A stretch of DNA of 64,000 nucleotides from an uncultured Lachnospiraceae bacterium (GTDB lineage: Bacteria > Bacillota > Clostridia > Lachnospirales > Lachnospiraceae), in NCBI GenBank assembly GCA_947644545.1, contig CANRZW010000007.1, positions 57,489 through 121,488 of the forward strand, written 5' to 3'. Below are positions 47,831-57,871 of this stretch, one piece after another; positions within the stretch are counted from its first letter, which is position 1; each line of letters begins with the position of its first letter. The notes beneath the pieces were generated by a model, which was given only the letters and a program-made list of their open reading frames with translations, ran no database searches and had not been told where the DNA came from. Both the position numbers and the translations under genes were made by a program.

Positions 47831-49285
47831 TCAAAGGTTCCGCTTCCTCACATAGGCCGCCATATGTTCCCCTGCTACCATCCCGGTTGTAAAAGCACAT
47901 CCCACAGCCGCTCCTTCATTATCATAATAAGGCACGCAATAGCAGCTTCCGTTATCCATCCCCGCCACATACAGCCCTTCGATCACGCTGCCGGCAGGCG
48001 TCAGCGCACGGCAGTATTCATCCGTCTTCACGCCGCCGATGGTACACCAGGCGCTCTGCTCATATGCAAACAGATAAAACGGCGCTTTCTGAACAGGTTT
48101 CATCAGATAAGCCGCCTTCCCAAAGCGGCTGTCACAGCCCTGACTGCACATCTGATTATATTCCGCTGCCGTCTCCGGCAAACAGGACAGTCCGAAGCTT
48201 TCGGCAAGTTGTGCCAGCGTATCCGCCTTTGCGGCGCAGCCCTGTTCAATATCCTTCTCCAGATCCTCCTCCCTGTGGTTCTGCGGACGGTCGTGAACGG
48301 TCCGGCCTGCATGCCATTCCTCGGGTCTGCCGTAATAGTCATAGAGCGTTCCTCGATCCAGAGAATGATAATAATCGTCATCCAATACCGCATAATAATG
48401 CCCTTCTCTGACGGTACTCTCCCCGCCAAGAGACAGGGGTTTATCGGACATCCTCTGCTCATTCATAAAGCGCCGCCCATTGCGGTCTACCAGAAGACCG
48501 CCGCCGATGGCAAAATACATATTGGAGGAAGATCTCCCTTTCATCCTCGAGTGATATCCGCCGAATTCATTGGTGCAGACTCCCCAGTTGCGGTCCAAAA
48601 GACCACCCGCCTTAAGAACCATGCGGATGCCCGCACCGTCGCTGAGCCTGCTGCCCAGTGCACCTATATGGATGTCTCCCAGATGTTCCCTGATCATCTC
48701 CTCATTGCCAAGATACCCGCCTGTGGCGATCAGTACGCTGCCGGCTTCAAATTCTTCCTCTCTGTCCGCTGCCAGATTTCTCACCGCCACGCCCTTAACC
48801 GTTCCATTTTCATCCTGCAGTAAGCGTTTTGCTTCCGTCTGCAGGATAATCTCCACGCCCAGGCTCTCCAGCAGATTCTGCAGCCGCTGCCATCTCTGCT
48901 GCACAGGCGTCAGGAAGAAATGTCTGGCCCGGAAGCCTACCCCATAGGTATCTTCCAGCAACATCATTTCAATTCCTGCCTCCTGCAGCGCGGTTTCCAC
49001 CTCACGGCCTTTGGCGATCGCATTGCGCAGCAGCCCCGCATGAACCGTCCCCCGGGAAAACTCATACATATAAGTAAAAAGCCGCTCTACCGTGACGGTC
49101 GCAGCTTCCTTTTCCTGCAGTCTCGTGTCCGCCAGCGCCGGACCGCCGCAGCGGGCCGCGTTGCTGGATAGGATGCTGTTCCCCTTTTCCAATACCGCAC
49201 AGGAAAGACCTGCCCTGGCCGCTTTCCAGGCCGCCATCATTCCCGCGGCTCCTGAACCGATTATGATCACGTCGTATTTTTTCAT
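47831..49285 (-). CDS. FAD-dependent oxidoreductase (fumarate-reductase flavoprotein type)
   Basis: MKKYDVIIIGSGAAGMMAAWKAARAGLSCAVLEKG and VLIATGGYLGNEEMI. Confidence 0.87.
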   Translation of the reverse strand: MKKYDVIIIGSGAAGMMAAWKAARAGLSCAVLEKGNSILSSNAARCGGPALADTRLQEKEAATVTVERLFTYMYEFSRGTVHAGLLRNAIAKGREVETALQEAGIEMMLLEDTYGVGFRARHFFLTPVQQRWQRLQNLLESLGVEIILQTEAKRLLQDENGTVKGVAVRNLAADREEEFEAGSVLIATGGYLGNEEMIREHLGDIHIGALGSRLSDGAGIRMVLKAGGLLDRNWGVCTNEFGGYHSRMKGRSSSNMYFAIGGGLLVDRNGRRFMNEQRMSDKPLSLGGESTVREGHYYAVLDDDYYHSLDRGTLYDYYGRPEEWHAGRTVHDRPQNHREEDLEKDIEQGCAAKADTLAQLAESFGLSCLPETAAEYNQMCSQGCDSRFGKAAYLMKPVQKAPFYLFAYEQSAWCTIGGVKTDEYCRALTPAGSVIEGLYVAGMDNGSCYCVPYYDNEGAAVGCAFTTGMVAGEHMAAYVRKRNL

Positions 49286-49395
49286 ATAAGCCCCTAATAA
49301 TTTCGCATCACGGAATCTCAAATCCAAAAACAAGCGAACTTGTCTGAGAGCTCCCGTCTTTTGAACATTCTCTCACTTCGCTCCATTACCATTCA

Positions 49396-50214
49396 TCAAA
49401 GTCCATCTGCAGGCGCGCAGACTTCCAGCATCCACTGGATCGCCGGCTCCAGATACTGATTCCAGAAAACCCAGTTATGAATACCCGGACTCTCATGGTA
49501 AACATGCTCGACGCCCTTCTCCTGCAGGAAATCGCGAAGTTCCCGGTTGTTTTCCAGCAGTCCGTCCTCCGTCCCGCAGGCCATGAAGATCGCCGGTATC
49601 CTGTCACCCGCCGCCTGATGCCTCCGGATCAGTTCTTCCGGATTGTTGATGCTTGTGAGCAGTTTATCCGGTTCTCCGAACATCAGCCTGTAATACTCGT
49701 AATTGGCTACCGGATTCCCGCTGCCCGGCTGCATATGTGCAACCTCGTGTACGATCAACGCCGAAGACAGTGCGAATGCCCTGGCAAAATTGTGGTTAAA
49801 CTGCAGCGCGGTATGAATCGCACCAAAGCCGCCCATGGACAGTCCGCCGATATACGTATCCTCCATCCGCTCCGCCAGTCCGAACGTCTTACGCACATAC
49901 TGCACCAGCTCTTCTCCCACATAGGTTGCATACTTACGCCCTGTCTCCGGGCCATCCAGGTAGAAAGAATTCTCCCCGGCAGGACACACCACCGCCAGGT
50001 TATAATTCCCCGCCAGCTCACAGACCGCGCTTCCCGTCATCCAGTCCATACTGTTCCCGGTATAACCGTGCAGCAGGAACAAAGTCTTCATCGGACGTTT
50101 GTAGTGCGGATTGTCCGCCGTCCATTCTTTCGGCAGATCGTTTGGGAGCACAATATGGAAATTCACCATCCTTCTCAAACAATCTGAGTTAAATTCAAAT
50201 CTTCCGTTTGCCAT
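49396..50214 (-). CDS. Alpha/beta hydrolase, esterase family
   Basis: LFLLHGYTGNSMDWM, YIGGLSMGGFGAIHTAL, PGIHNWVFWNQYL. Confidence 0.88.
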   Translation of the reverse strand: MANGRFEFNSDCLRRMVNFHIVLPNDLPKEWTADNPHYKRPMKTLFLLHGYTGNSMDWMTGSAVCELAGNYNLAVVCPAGENSFYLDGPETGRKYATYVGEELVQYVRKTFGLAERMEDTYIGGLSMGGFGAIHTALQFNHNFARAFALSSALIVHEVAHMQPGSGNPVANYEYYRLMFGEPDKLLTSINNPEELIRRHQAAGDRIPAIFMACGTEDGLLENNRELRDFLQEKGVEHVYHESPGIHNWVFWNQYLEPAIQWMLEVCAPADGL

Positions 50215-50569
50215 GATCATTCCTCCTAACTTATACATATCAAATTTATACCTGCTTCCATTTTACCCCCTGGCTGCTCCGACCACAATGCCTCTGCCGG
50301 ATATTTCTGCCCGCATCCTCAACATAAAACACTTCGGAATGGAAGAAAAACAGGTATGATCCGAAAATACCCCATACAATCAAAAGACTGCACAGGGTAT
50401 CTTTTAGCCATAGTCAAATTCTATTATACCAAGCGTATAACCATCTATTACAACGGAAGATCCCCATGATGTCAGACGATCTTAACATATTATTATGAAA
50501 GTCTCTGACTTTCACAGCATGAATGGCCATGCGGCTCGTTGCTCGCGGGAATAAAGTGCCAATGGACGA

Positions 50570-51688
50570 TCACTCTAAATAACACATGTTATATATTTCC
50601 CTCTGTATCTGCTTTGTCATATCCCACACGTCGCAATCCTGATTAGACAAGATTGTCACAGATATGTCTTCTTTAGGATAATAGTTAAATCTGGCGGCAA
50701 CGCCGTCATTCTGCCCGTCTTTATAGATACAGAAAGGCTCTTCCCTATCCGGCAGGAAAAGAAACTCAAATGCATAACCGTTTCTTTCATATAATCCGGG
50801 AATCCCCCACCATTCCTTTTCCCGTGTATATGGGCAGTGGGCCGTAAGAAGCAGTTTTGCATGTGTATCATCCAGCAGAATCTTCTTTTGTATCGCGGTC
50901 AGAAAAAGGTTCATATCTTCCGCCGTTGTATACGCCCCTCCATCCGGCGTTCCCATAGGCGGAAAGCAGTAAATGTTTTTCCTATATCCGACCGTTTCTC
51001 CGTCTTCATTGTACAGAGTCAGATAACCTTCTGCCGTATTTTCATTGATAAAATCCATTGACAGAAAAGCAGTATTTCTCATTCCCGCTTTCCGGAACAC
51101 ATTTTCCGTCACATATTCCCGATAGCTTTTACCTGTGATCTTTTCGATTGCAAGTCCCAGCAAAACATAGGAGCAGTTACAATACCGGACGTCCGAACCC
51201 GGTTCAAAATTAGGCTTCTTATAAGCAAAGTTTTTCAAAAAATCCTTGCATTCCTTAATTGCATAATTAGGTGATGCGACAAAAAGTGCAGAATATTGTT
51301 CTCCCGCCTCCTCTTCCGCATCATCATGAATACCGGATGTATGGTTCAACAGCTGCTCTATTGTAACGTCAGGAGAAATTTCCGTTCCCTCCAAGTCAAT
51401 CATTTGCGTTATGTAGTCTGACAATTTCAGTTTTTTCTCCTGCACCAGCTGCAGAACGGCCACTGCCGTAAACAATTTCGTAATAGACGCCGTATCAAAT
51501 TTCGTATCGATTCTATTGGGTATTTTAAATGCCCGGTTAGCAAAACCATACGCCCCTGAAAATACGGTATGTCCCTTACATTTTATCATGCATACACCGC
51601 TAAACTGATCACGCCCGGCCCAATCTTCACATAGTCTTTCTGCCGCATCTTTTATTTTCCTATTTATCTGTTCCATATTTACTTCCAT
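50570..51688 (-). CDS. Serine hydrolase (beta-lactamase/class C family)
   Basis: FDTASITKLFTAVAVLQLVQ (SxxK) and YCNCSYVLLGLAIEKITGKSY. Confidence 0.88.
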   Translation of the reverse strand: MEVNMEQINRKIKDAAERLCEDWAGRDQFSGVCMIKCKGHTVFSGAYGFANRAFKIPNRIDTKFDTASITKLFTAVAVLQLVQEKKLKLSDYITQMIDLEGTEISPDVTIEQLLNHTSGIHDDAEEEAGEQYSALFVASPNYAIKECKDFLKNFAYKKPNFEPGSDVRYCNCSYVLLGLAIEKITGKSYREYVTENVFRKAGMRNTAFLSMDFINENTAEGYLTLYNEDGETVGYRKNIYCFPPMGTPDGGAYTTAEDMNLFLTAIQKKILLDDTHAKLLLTAHCPYTREKEWWGIPGLYERNGYAFEFLFLPDREEPFCIYKDGQNDGVAARFNYYPKEDISVTILSNQDCDVWDMTKQIQREIYNMCYLE

Positions 51689-51804
51689 TCCGAAGCGCTT
51701 TGCGTTGAGAACGCGAGCAGCATTTAGGAGTTTTCCGAAGAAATACTCCGATTTTGCTCTGCGATTGAGGAGTTCTTCCCTATAGTATCAGCGTATGCTC
51801 AAAA

Positions 51805-52173
51805 TCAGATTCCGGTAAAATCATCCTTCTTCTCCAGAATTGCCTGACATGCCACACATGCAGGACAGTCGCAGTACTTTGCTCCTGCTTCTTTGATCTC
51901 CTCGGCATGCGCCAGTACTTCCTTCGCCTTCTCGACCCCGAATACCTGCGCACCCATCTCGGATCCGGCAAAAGCGATCAGTCCATCGATCGTCACAATG
52001 TCCGCCTCCAGCTCGGCGATCAGCTTCTGCGAAGCCTCGGCCTCCTGCTCGGTGCCCAACGCCTCCAGCCAATTCTGCCCCACTGCCTTCGCCTCCGCGC
52101 AACAGGTCGATGCATTGATGAGATCCTTTACTTTTTCGGTTACATACACTTTTACATTTTCTTTCATTGTCAT
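51805..52173 (-). CDS. Small conserved-type protein with C-terminal Cys motif CDCPACVAC
   Basis: 122-aa ORF with plausible start; Cys-rich end AKYCDCPACVACQAILEKKDDF. Confidence 0.7.
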   Translation of the reverse strand: MTMKENVKVYVTEKVKDLINASTCCAEAKAVGQNWLEALGTEQEAEASQKLIAELEADIVTIDGLIAFAGSEMGAQVFGVEKAKEVLAHAEEIKEAGAKYCDCPACVACQAILEKKDDFTGI

Positions 52174-52469
52174 TTACCTCTACCCTTTCGTACCATCAGT
52201 GCAATAAATACACCAATCTGTTTGAACTGTTGCCTTTGAAAAGTAACTCAACATCTGCTTTTGTTCTTAATTCTATTATGTTTTAAAAGTTGTGTCCATA
52301 CAAAAAAGAGAGTACAATACTATTAATAACCCCGGAAGAAAGAAATTATTGCCATGGCATTGCCTATTTTGTCCGGAATCTTTTTTGTCCTATGGGGTCT
52401 GTAATCTTATTAGAGCCATTCCTCGTTTAACCAGTCAGTCCTTTATACATCATTCTATGGAGGCGCCAC

Positions 52470-53327
52470 ATGCTTTACCACTACACCACCTTTGCCGCTT
52501 TCGACGGCATCATCCGCTGTGCTGAACTGCGGCTCAATAATATCCTGAATATGAACGATGCTTCCGAGATGCGGCTTTTCATGAACGGCATATGCAAAGC
52601 TGTGACCGAGAGGCTTGCGCAGAGCGGAGCGCATGATAAATGCCGCGAAATCGAAGCCTTCTTTCAGAAAGAGCTGGAAGAAGAATTCCATTATTCCGCC
52701 TATGCGGCCTGTTTCTCCGAATACCGGGATGACGCCGCACAGTGGGAGCGGTACGGCTATCTCGGACAGGGCGTCTGCATCGCCTTCCACGAAGACCTGA
52801 TGCAGAAGATGGTGGGAGGCGTCATATCGCTCCAGAAAGTATACTATCAGACCGACATGCGGGAACACCGGCTCGTAGACGATTTCTATGAAATGGTCAA
52901 AGATGCGGATACTTTCTCGGCCTGCTTTCCCTCCCTGCAGAATCTGATGAACGACGCCTGGCTGCAATCCGCCGCCTTCAAGCATCCCTCTTTTGCAAGC
53001 GAAAGGGAAGTCCGCCTCGTGGTATCGCCTTTTATTGACCAGATGGTCAACCATCCGGCCGGCTCATCTGCAAAATGCGGTTTTACCATGGAACCAAAGT
53101 ACCACGTATCTTCGGAGCGAATCAAAAAATATTATCCGCTTGATCTTTGTAAGATGTGCGGCGAACTGGATCTTAGCCTGTCCGACCTGGTTGGCGAGAT
53201 CATCATCGGTCCCACCTCCTCCCAATCCCTGCCCATCCTGCAGGACTATCTGGAGGATTGCGGGCTGGGTGTACTCAAAGATAAGATCAGCGTATCCGAA
53301 TGCCCGCTCAGAAAACCACGGCCATAA
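52470..53327 (+). CDS. DUF2971 family protein
   Basis: LYHYTTFAAFDGIIRCAELRLNNILNMNDASE; YAACFSEYRDDAAQWERYGYLGQGVCIAF. Confidence 0.85.
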   Translation: MLYHYTTFAAFDGIIRCAELRLNNILNMNDASEMRLFMNGICKAVTERLAQSGAHDKCREIEAFFQKELEEEFHYSAYAACFSEYRDDAAQWERYGYLGQGVCIAFHEDLMQKMVGGVISLQKVYYQTDMREHRLVDDFYEMVKDADTFSACFPSLQNLMNDAWLQSAAFKHPSFASEREVRLVVSPFIDQMVNHPAGSSAKCGFTMEPKYHVSSERIKKYYPLDLCKMCGELDLSLSDLVGEIIIGPTSSQSLPILQDYLEDCGLGVLKDKISVSECPLRKPRP

Positions 53328-53355
53328 CAGGAAGACTCTTTGCAAGGAGGTATAT

Positions 53356-54072
53356 ATGAACAGAGAAACCTATTGTCTGCTGGAAGAATATATGCTTTGC
53401 TCAATGGACGATGCCGCCCATGATAAGGAGCATATATATCGTGTATTGTACAATGCACTGGAGATTGCGAAGACCGAAAAGGATGTGAATTATGACGTCC
53501 TGATCGCGGCGTGTCTATTACATGACATCGGAAGAAAAGAACAATTTGAAAATCCCGCTTTATGTCATGCAATCGTGGGAAGCGAAAAAGCCTGTCAATT
53601 TCTTGTAACCCATGGCTTTGAAACATTCTTTGCAGAACAGGTAAAACAGTGCATCAGGACACACAGCTACAGAAAAGAGGACCCTCCTCAAAGTTTAGAG
53701 GCAAAAATATTATTTGACGCCGATAAATTAGATGTCGCAGGAGCGATCGGCATTGCAAGGACACTGCTTTATAAAGGCATCGTTTCCGAGCCATTATATT
53801 CTGTGCTGCCAAACGGAGTCATTTCGACAGGCGAAAATGACAGCACGCCATCTTTCTTTCAGGAATATAAGTATAAACTGGAAAATTTATATTCCAGCTT
53901 TTATACAAAAAAAGCTACGGCCATCGCCAAAGAGCGGCAGCATATTGCCGCTGCATTCTATAACAAACTGTATCAGGAGATAAACGCATCGTACCAGAAT
54001 GGCATAGATGAACTTAACAATGTCCTGGAAGATAAACCGCATACAACTACCCCGGATACCGGTTCGTATTAA
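53356..54072 (+). CDS. HD domain phosphohydrolase
   Basis: HDKEHIYRVLYNAL, LLHDIGRKEQFE, LFDADKLD; RBS AAGGAGG. Confidence 0.9.
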   Translation: MNRETYCLLEEYMLCSMDDAAHDKEHIYRVLYNALEIAKTEKDVNYDVLIAACLLHDIGRKEQFENPALCHAIVGSEKACQFLVTHGFETFFAEQVKQCIRTHSYRKEDPPQSLEAKILFDADKLDVAGAIGIARTLLYKGIVSEPLYSVLPNGVISTGENDSTPSFFQEYKYKLENLYSSFYTKKATAIAKERQHIAAAFYNKLYQEINASYQNGIDELNNVLEDKPHTTTPDTGSY

Positions 54073-54148
54073 TATATCACGAATCATAATTCGCCATGCC
54101 GTTTGCTGCAATAACTGCGATTCCCATTCAGAGACCAGGTAACCACAA

Positions 54149-54499
54149 ATGGCATTTACGGAGGAACGCAAGATGGACGATTTTGGCATAAACGAAATGA
54201 TGGAAATGCAAAGAGCCCTGCAGGACAAATATAAGCATAGATGGGAACCCATCTGCCCGGAAACAGGACAGAACAAGCTGTTATGGATGGTCGGTGAGAT
54301 CGGCGAAGTCATTGATATCGTGAAGAAGCACGGCGGCGCAGCCGCCTCCACAGACGACGCTTTAAGAAAGGATCTGATCGAGGAGCTGGCCGATGTTCTC
54401 ATGTACTACAATGATGTACTGCTTTGCTATGGAATAACCGCCAAAGAGTTGAAGCAGGCATATACAGAGAAGTTTGCCAAAAATAGGGAACGCTGGTAA
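54149..54499 (+). CDS. MazG-like nucleotide pyrophosphohydrolase
   Basis: LLWMVGEIGEVIDIVKK and DLIEELADVLMYYNDV. Confidence 0.82.
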   Translation: MAFTEERKMDDFGINEMMEMQRALQDKYKHRWEPICPETGQNKLLWMVGEIGEVIDIVKKHGGAAASTDDALRKDLIEELADVLMYYNDVLLCYGITAKELKQAYTEKFAKNRERW

Positions 54500-54571
54500 T
54501 TCCGGGCTGCCACAGCAAGCAGAATACCCCACGGCCATTCACCAGGTGCCCGTGCCTGCACGGCACCTGAC

Positions 54572-55459
54572 TCAGTATGGTTCGCTTCCTGTTTCTGATG
54601 TAATTCCTGCCATCCTCGCCTCAAACTCTGATATGCTGGATACCGCCGCTGCACATTTATGCCATCCGGCCAAAACATTAAGATCTGTCTCCTGCGTGAT
54701 CCGCTGCGCAATCTTTGTCGGAATCTTCCCCAGCTCTTCCAGTAATTGCATAATGTCTTCTATTCTACCTTCTATTTTGCCCTCTCTCCTGATTCTATCC
54801 GTTATCTCACACATAATGTCCACTCCCTTTCGCTGAATCTTATAAAAGTTTACCCGCTCCACGATCCTTGGAAACGATTCTGTCTGATAAAATGGATCCG
54901 AATTCTGCAAATAGTGCAGCAATTCGTCAATCTTCGCATCCTTGGTCGAATACTTCAAATTAAAATATCTCTCATGCACTCCGTTGCCCACATCAATCGA
55001 CTGGCTCTTGCCTCCTGCCTTCCTATGAATCTGATAGGATCCCCTCTTATGGCCAATAAAATCGCTTTTCGTAATGTAGAGTACCGTCACGTCCGGCAGC
55101 TCATAGTATTCCCTGCCTTTTTCCAGAATGCTCATGTCAATACATGAGGTGTAATACCGAGTTCTTCTAAACGGCTCATCCTCACTGTACATCTGAAATT
55201 CTACGTTGATCATATTGCCGATCTCCTCTTCAGCCAAAAAATCCAACTGCACCGAATGACTCTGCAAATTCCTGATCACATATTGTGTCCTGACGCTCCT
55301 AAGCCGAAGGCCCGGCTTCTGCATCAGGATACTGCAAAGCTCCTGGCTGGCCTCCACATCCTCAAATACTTTTCCTGCAAAAAGATCATTGGTCAGATTG
55401 AATTCCTGTACCCGTTCTCTCTTCTGCTCATAGATTTCCAAAACATTCTTCACTTCCAC
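54572..55459 (-). CDS. Rpn/PD-(D/E)XK nuclease (transposase-like PF12784 type)
   Basis: FNLTNDLFAGKVFEDVEASQELCSILM; DFLAEEEIGNMINVEFQM; RRTRYYTSCIDMSILEKG. Confidence 0.85.
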   Translation of the reverse strand: MEVKNVLEIYEQKRERVQEFNLTNDLFAGKVFEDVEASQELCSILMQKPGLRLRSVRTQYVIRNLQSHSVQLDFLAEEEIGNMINVEFQMYSEDEPFRRTRYYTSCIDMSILEKGREYYELPDVTVLYITKSDFIGHKRGSYQIHRKAGGKSQSIDVGNGVHERYFNLKYSTKDAKIDELLHYLQNSDPFYQTESFPRIVERVNFYKIQRKGVDIMCEITDRIRREGKIEGRIEDIMQLLEELGKIPTKIAQRITQETDLNVLAGWHKCAAAVSSISEFEARMAGITSETGSEPY

Positions 55460-55734
55460 GATAGACCTCCCTGTTTACAAATTTAACGCAGGAAAGCCAC
55501 AAAAGAATATATATAACCGTCCTGCCAAACAAATGTGAATCTTCGGCAGAACCGCCCGACCACACACAGAATACTGCAAAGGACAAAGAAAAAACAATGT
55601 ATACTGTGCGCATTTAAGAATCAAGATTTGTTTTATTACTGGAAGTATAGCACATCATTTTCACAATGGCAATATGATTTTCACAAATTTATAAACGTTT
55701 TTTCGATCAATCTAAAATTTTGCATAAAGACACC

Positions 55735-55774
55735 GATAAAAAAATGCCATATACAGCCAAGCTGCTGTATATGA
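55735..55774 (-). terminator. Rho-independent terminator after lipoprotein gene
   Basis: CATATACAGC/GCTGTATATG stem followed by T-run on minus strand. Confidence 0.75.
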
Positions 55775-55870
55775 CATCTTCTTTGTTTCCTGTATCGTAC
55801 AAACTCCCTCTTTGCAGAATCTCAGATCCGAGTACAAAATGCCTGCACGTTTCCACTGATTCCAGTAAAC

Positions 55871-56782
55871 TTAGTTTGCTGCCTGTACCGCTGTGATATG
55901 CGGGTTAGCGCCTTCATACCAGTAGAGGAAACCTTCCATATCGATCGTATCACCAATCTGCAGCTCCTTCACCGCCTTGTAGACATCTGTCGAGCTGTCG
56001 CACAGATAAGATTCAACGGTAAATGTGTAGGTTGCTCCGTCAAGGGATACGTTAAAGTAAAGGTCATCTCCCTCCTGACCGGAACCGTCCCATTTATAAA
56101 GGAACGCCACGTCATTGCCTGCGTCATCCTGGCCTGCCGCCTCAACAGTCATACCCTTAAAGGACACATAACGGTTCTGGTAATCCACCAGATCATCCTG
56201 CCCAAGATAAGGGGTAACATCCATAGCCTCTGCCACGTAATTACCTTCTACAATCTCAAATGTCGCATCAATGATCTCCACCTCACCGGACCACTCTGCC
56301 TTATAACCTGTCACCTTGATCTTCGTACCGGGTGTCAGCTTCTCATAATCTTCTTCGGAACATGCCATCTCATAGATGAAATATGCGCCGTCATGATCCT
56401 GCGTATAGAGAGTCGCCTTGTCCTCCCACCAGGACTGCTTCGCCTGCACATAGGTCTCAACCACCACTTCCGTGTCAAGCTCTGCTGCCGCATACTCTGC
56501 ATAAGTCATAACGCCTTCGGACTTCTCCTCTGTACCGGCGCTCTCTGCCTCAGCCGGCTCTTCGCTCTCGGTTTCTGCTGTCTCAGTCCCCTCTTCTGCT
56601 GCATCCTCTGCCTCTGTCTCTTCCGGCGCCGCTTCCTCTGTCTCAGTCTCTTCCGCTGCCACATCCTCAGCCGCCGTCTGCTCCGGTGCTGCTTCCTCTG
56701 CCGCACCTGCATTGTCCGAGCCGCAGCCCACACATGCGAACGCAAGCGCGAATGCCATCAGTAACGCTGTCATTTTCTTCAT
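55871..56782 (-). CDS. Lipoprotein with acidic linker and OB-fold-like C-terminal domain
   Basis: Lipobox FACVGCGS, EEA/TE-rich spacer, globular C-terminus. Confidence 0.7.
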   Translation of the reverse strand: MKKMTALLMAFALAFACVGCGSDNAGAAEEAAPEQTAAEDVAAEETETEEAAPEETEAEDAAEEGTETAETESEEPAEAESAGTEEKSEGVMTYAEYAAAELDTEVVVETYVQAKQSWWEDKATLYTQDHDGAYFIYEMACSEEDYEKLTPGTKIKVTGYKAEWSGEVEIIDATFEIVEGNYVAEAMDVTPYLGQDDLVDYQNRYVSFKGMTVEAAGQDDAGNDVAFLYKWDGSGQEGDDLYFNVSLDGATYTFTVESYLCDSSTDVYKAVKELQIGDTIDMEGFLYWYEGANPHITAVQAAN

Positions 56783-56799
56783 AATTTTCCTCCTCTTTT

Positions 56800-56815
56800 C
56801 ACCTTATATAAGGTG
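56800..56815. promoter_or_regulatory. Perfect 16-nt palindrome CACCTTATATAAGGTG in leader of lipoprotein gene
   Basis: Self-complementary sequence 18 nt upstream of start codon. Confidence 0.5.
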
Positions 56816-57189
56816 TCGTGCAGAGTAAACAGTAACCGTTTCTTTTTTATTTTCACTGTTACACGACATTACTCTGCCATATAAATTTCATTCCGACATA
56901 AATTATACGCGTTATTTCTGATATGTCAATCATTTCCTTGTTGCTTTAGTGTACAATGAAAAATACCCTCTACAAGCAGGAAAGAATGATTATTACACTG
57001 ACCTGATCTTTTTTCATAGAGAACTACAATGCCTTGTTGCGATTGAATTGAAAATAGACGATTTCAAACCCGAATACCTTGGAAAAATGCATTTCCATCT
57101 ATAAAAATATAATAGATTTATAAGGCCTGTCAGATGATGATGGACTTTGCGGGGATGAAGAAATTTAATGAAAATGCAATAGAAATGTG

Positions 57190-57667
57190 AAAGTGATTGT
57201 GGTATTCTGGCAGAGGTACAAATCAGTATATGAGGAGAAAGGTAGATGCAGCATTTCTGACAAATACGGGATTATTGACGAAACCGTATGAATATATCTT
57301 CTGCAAAGCGATAAAACGGATTCAAAGCGGAAAAGCAATTCCTAAATTTATGATGGACGCTGTTATGGGCAAAGATAACAACAGTATTATAGAAATGCTT
57401 TATCCGAACATTACATCAATTACTATAAAAAACGCATGTGAATTTATGTATTGCTACAATATCCCTGAAAATATAAAAAGTTACAAGGGAACTGTCCTGT
57501 TTCGGCGAGGTTCAAATGAGCAATACCCAGGGAAAAGTGTTACATTATTAAAAAAAATATCTGCCTGCTGTCATAGATGTAGAGATTGAACATATGGGCA
57601 TGGGCAATATTTACATGAACATAGTGATGAATATGCAAGTAAGCTGATTGAATATCTGCAAAGTTGA
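57190..57667 (+). pseudogene. Degraded alpha/beta hydrolase-like gene
   Basis: FLTNTGLLTKPYEYIFCKAIKRI...PENIKSYKGTVLF then frame changes near A7 run; residual GHGQYLHEHSDEYASKLIEYLQS* in another frame. Confidence 0.6.
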
Positions 57668-57871
57668 TACGATTTCCAGTCTGTTTAAGCAACCATCACC
57701 ACAATCACAACTGAATAAGCAGCACAGCGTCAGAGCGTATAGAAACCAATCTATGCGCTCCATTTTATTGCACTTTATTTTGCGCTTTAATGGGAGTGAG
57801 ATATTCATTTTTCGTATAAATATAAGCGGTGAGTGGCGAAAATAGTCAGTAGTAACAAATAGTTATAACAC

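Noticed and set aside
47864-48823. Plus-strand 319-aa ORF opposite the flavoprotein
   Set aside because: Antisense shadow of a clear FAD-binding protein.
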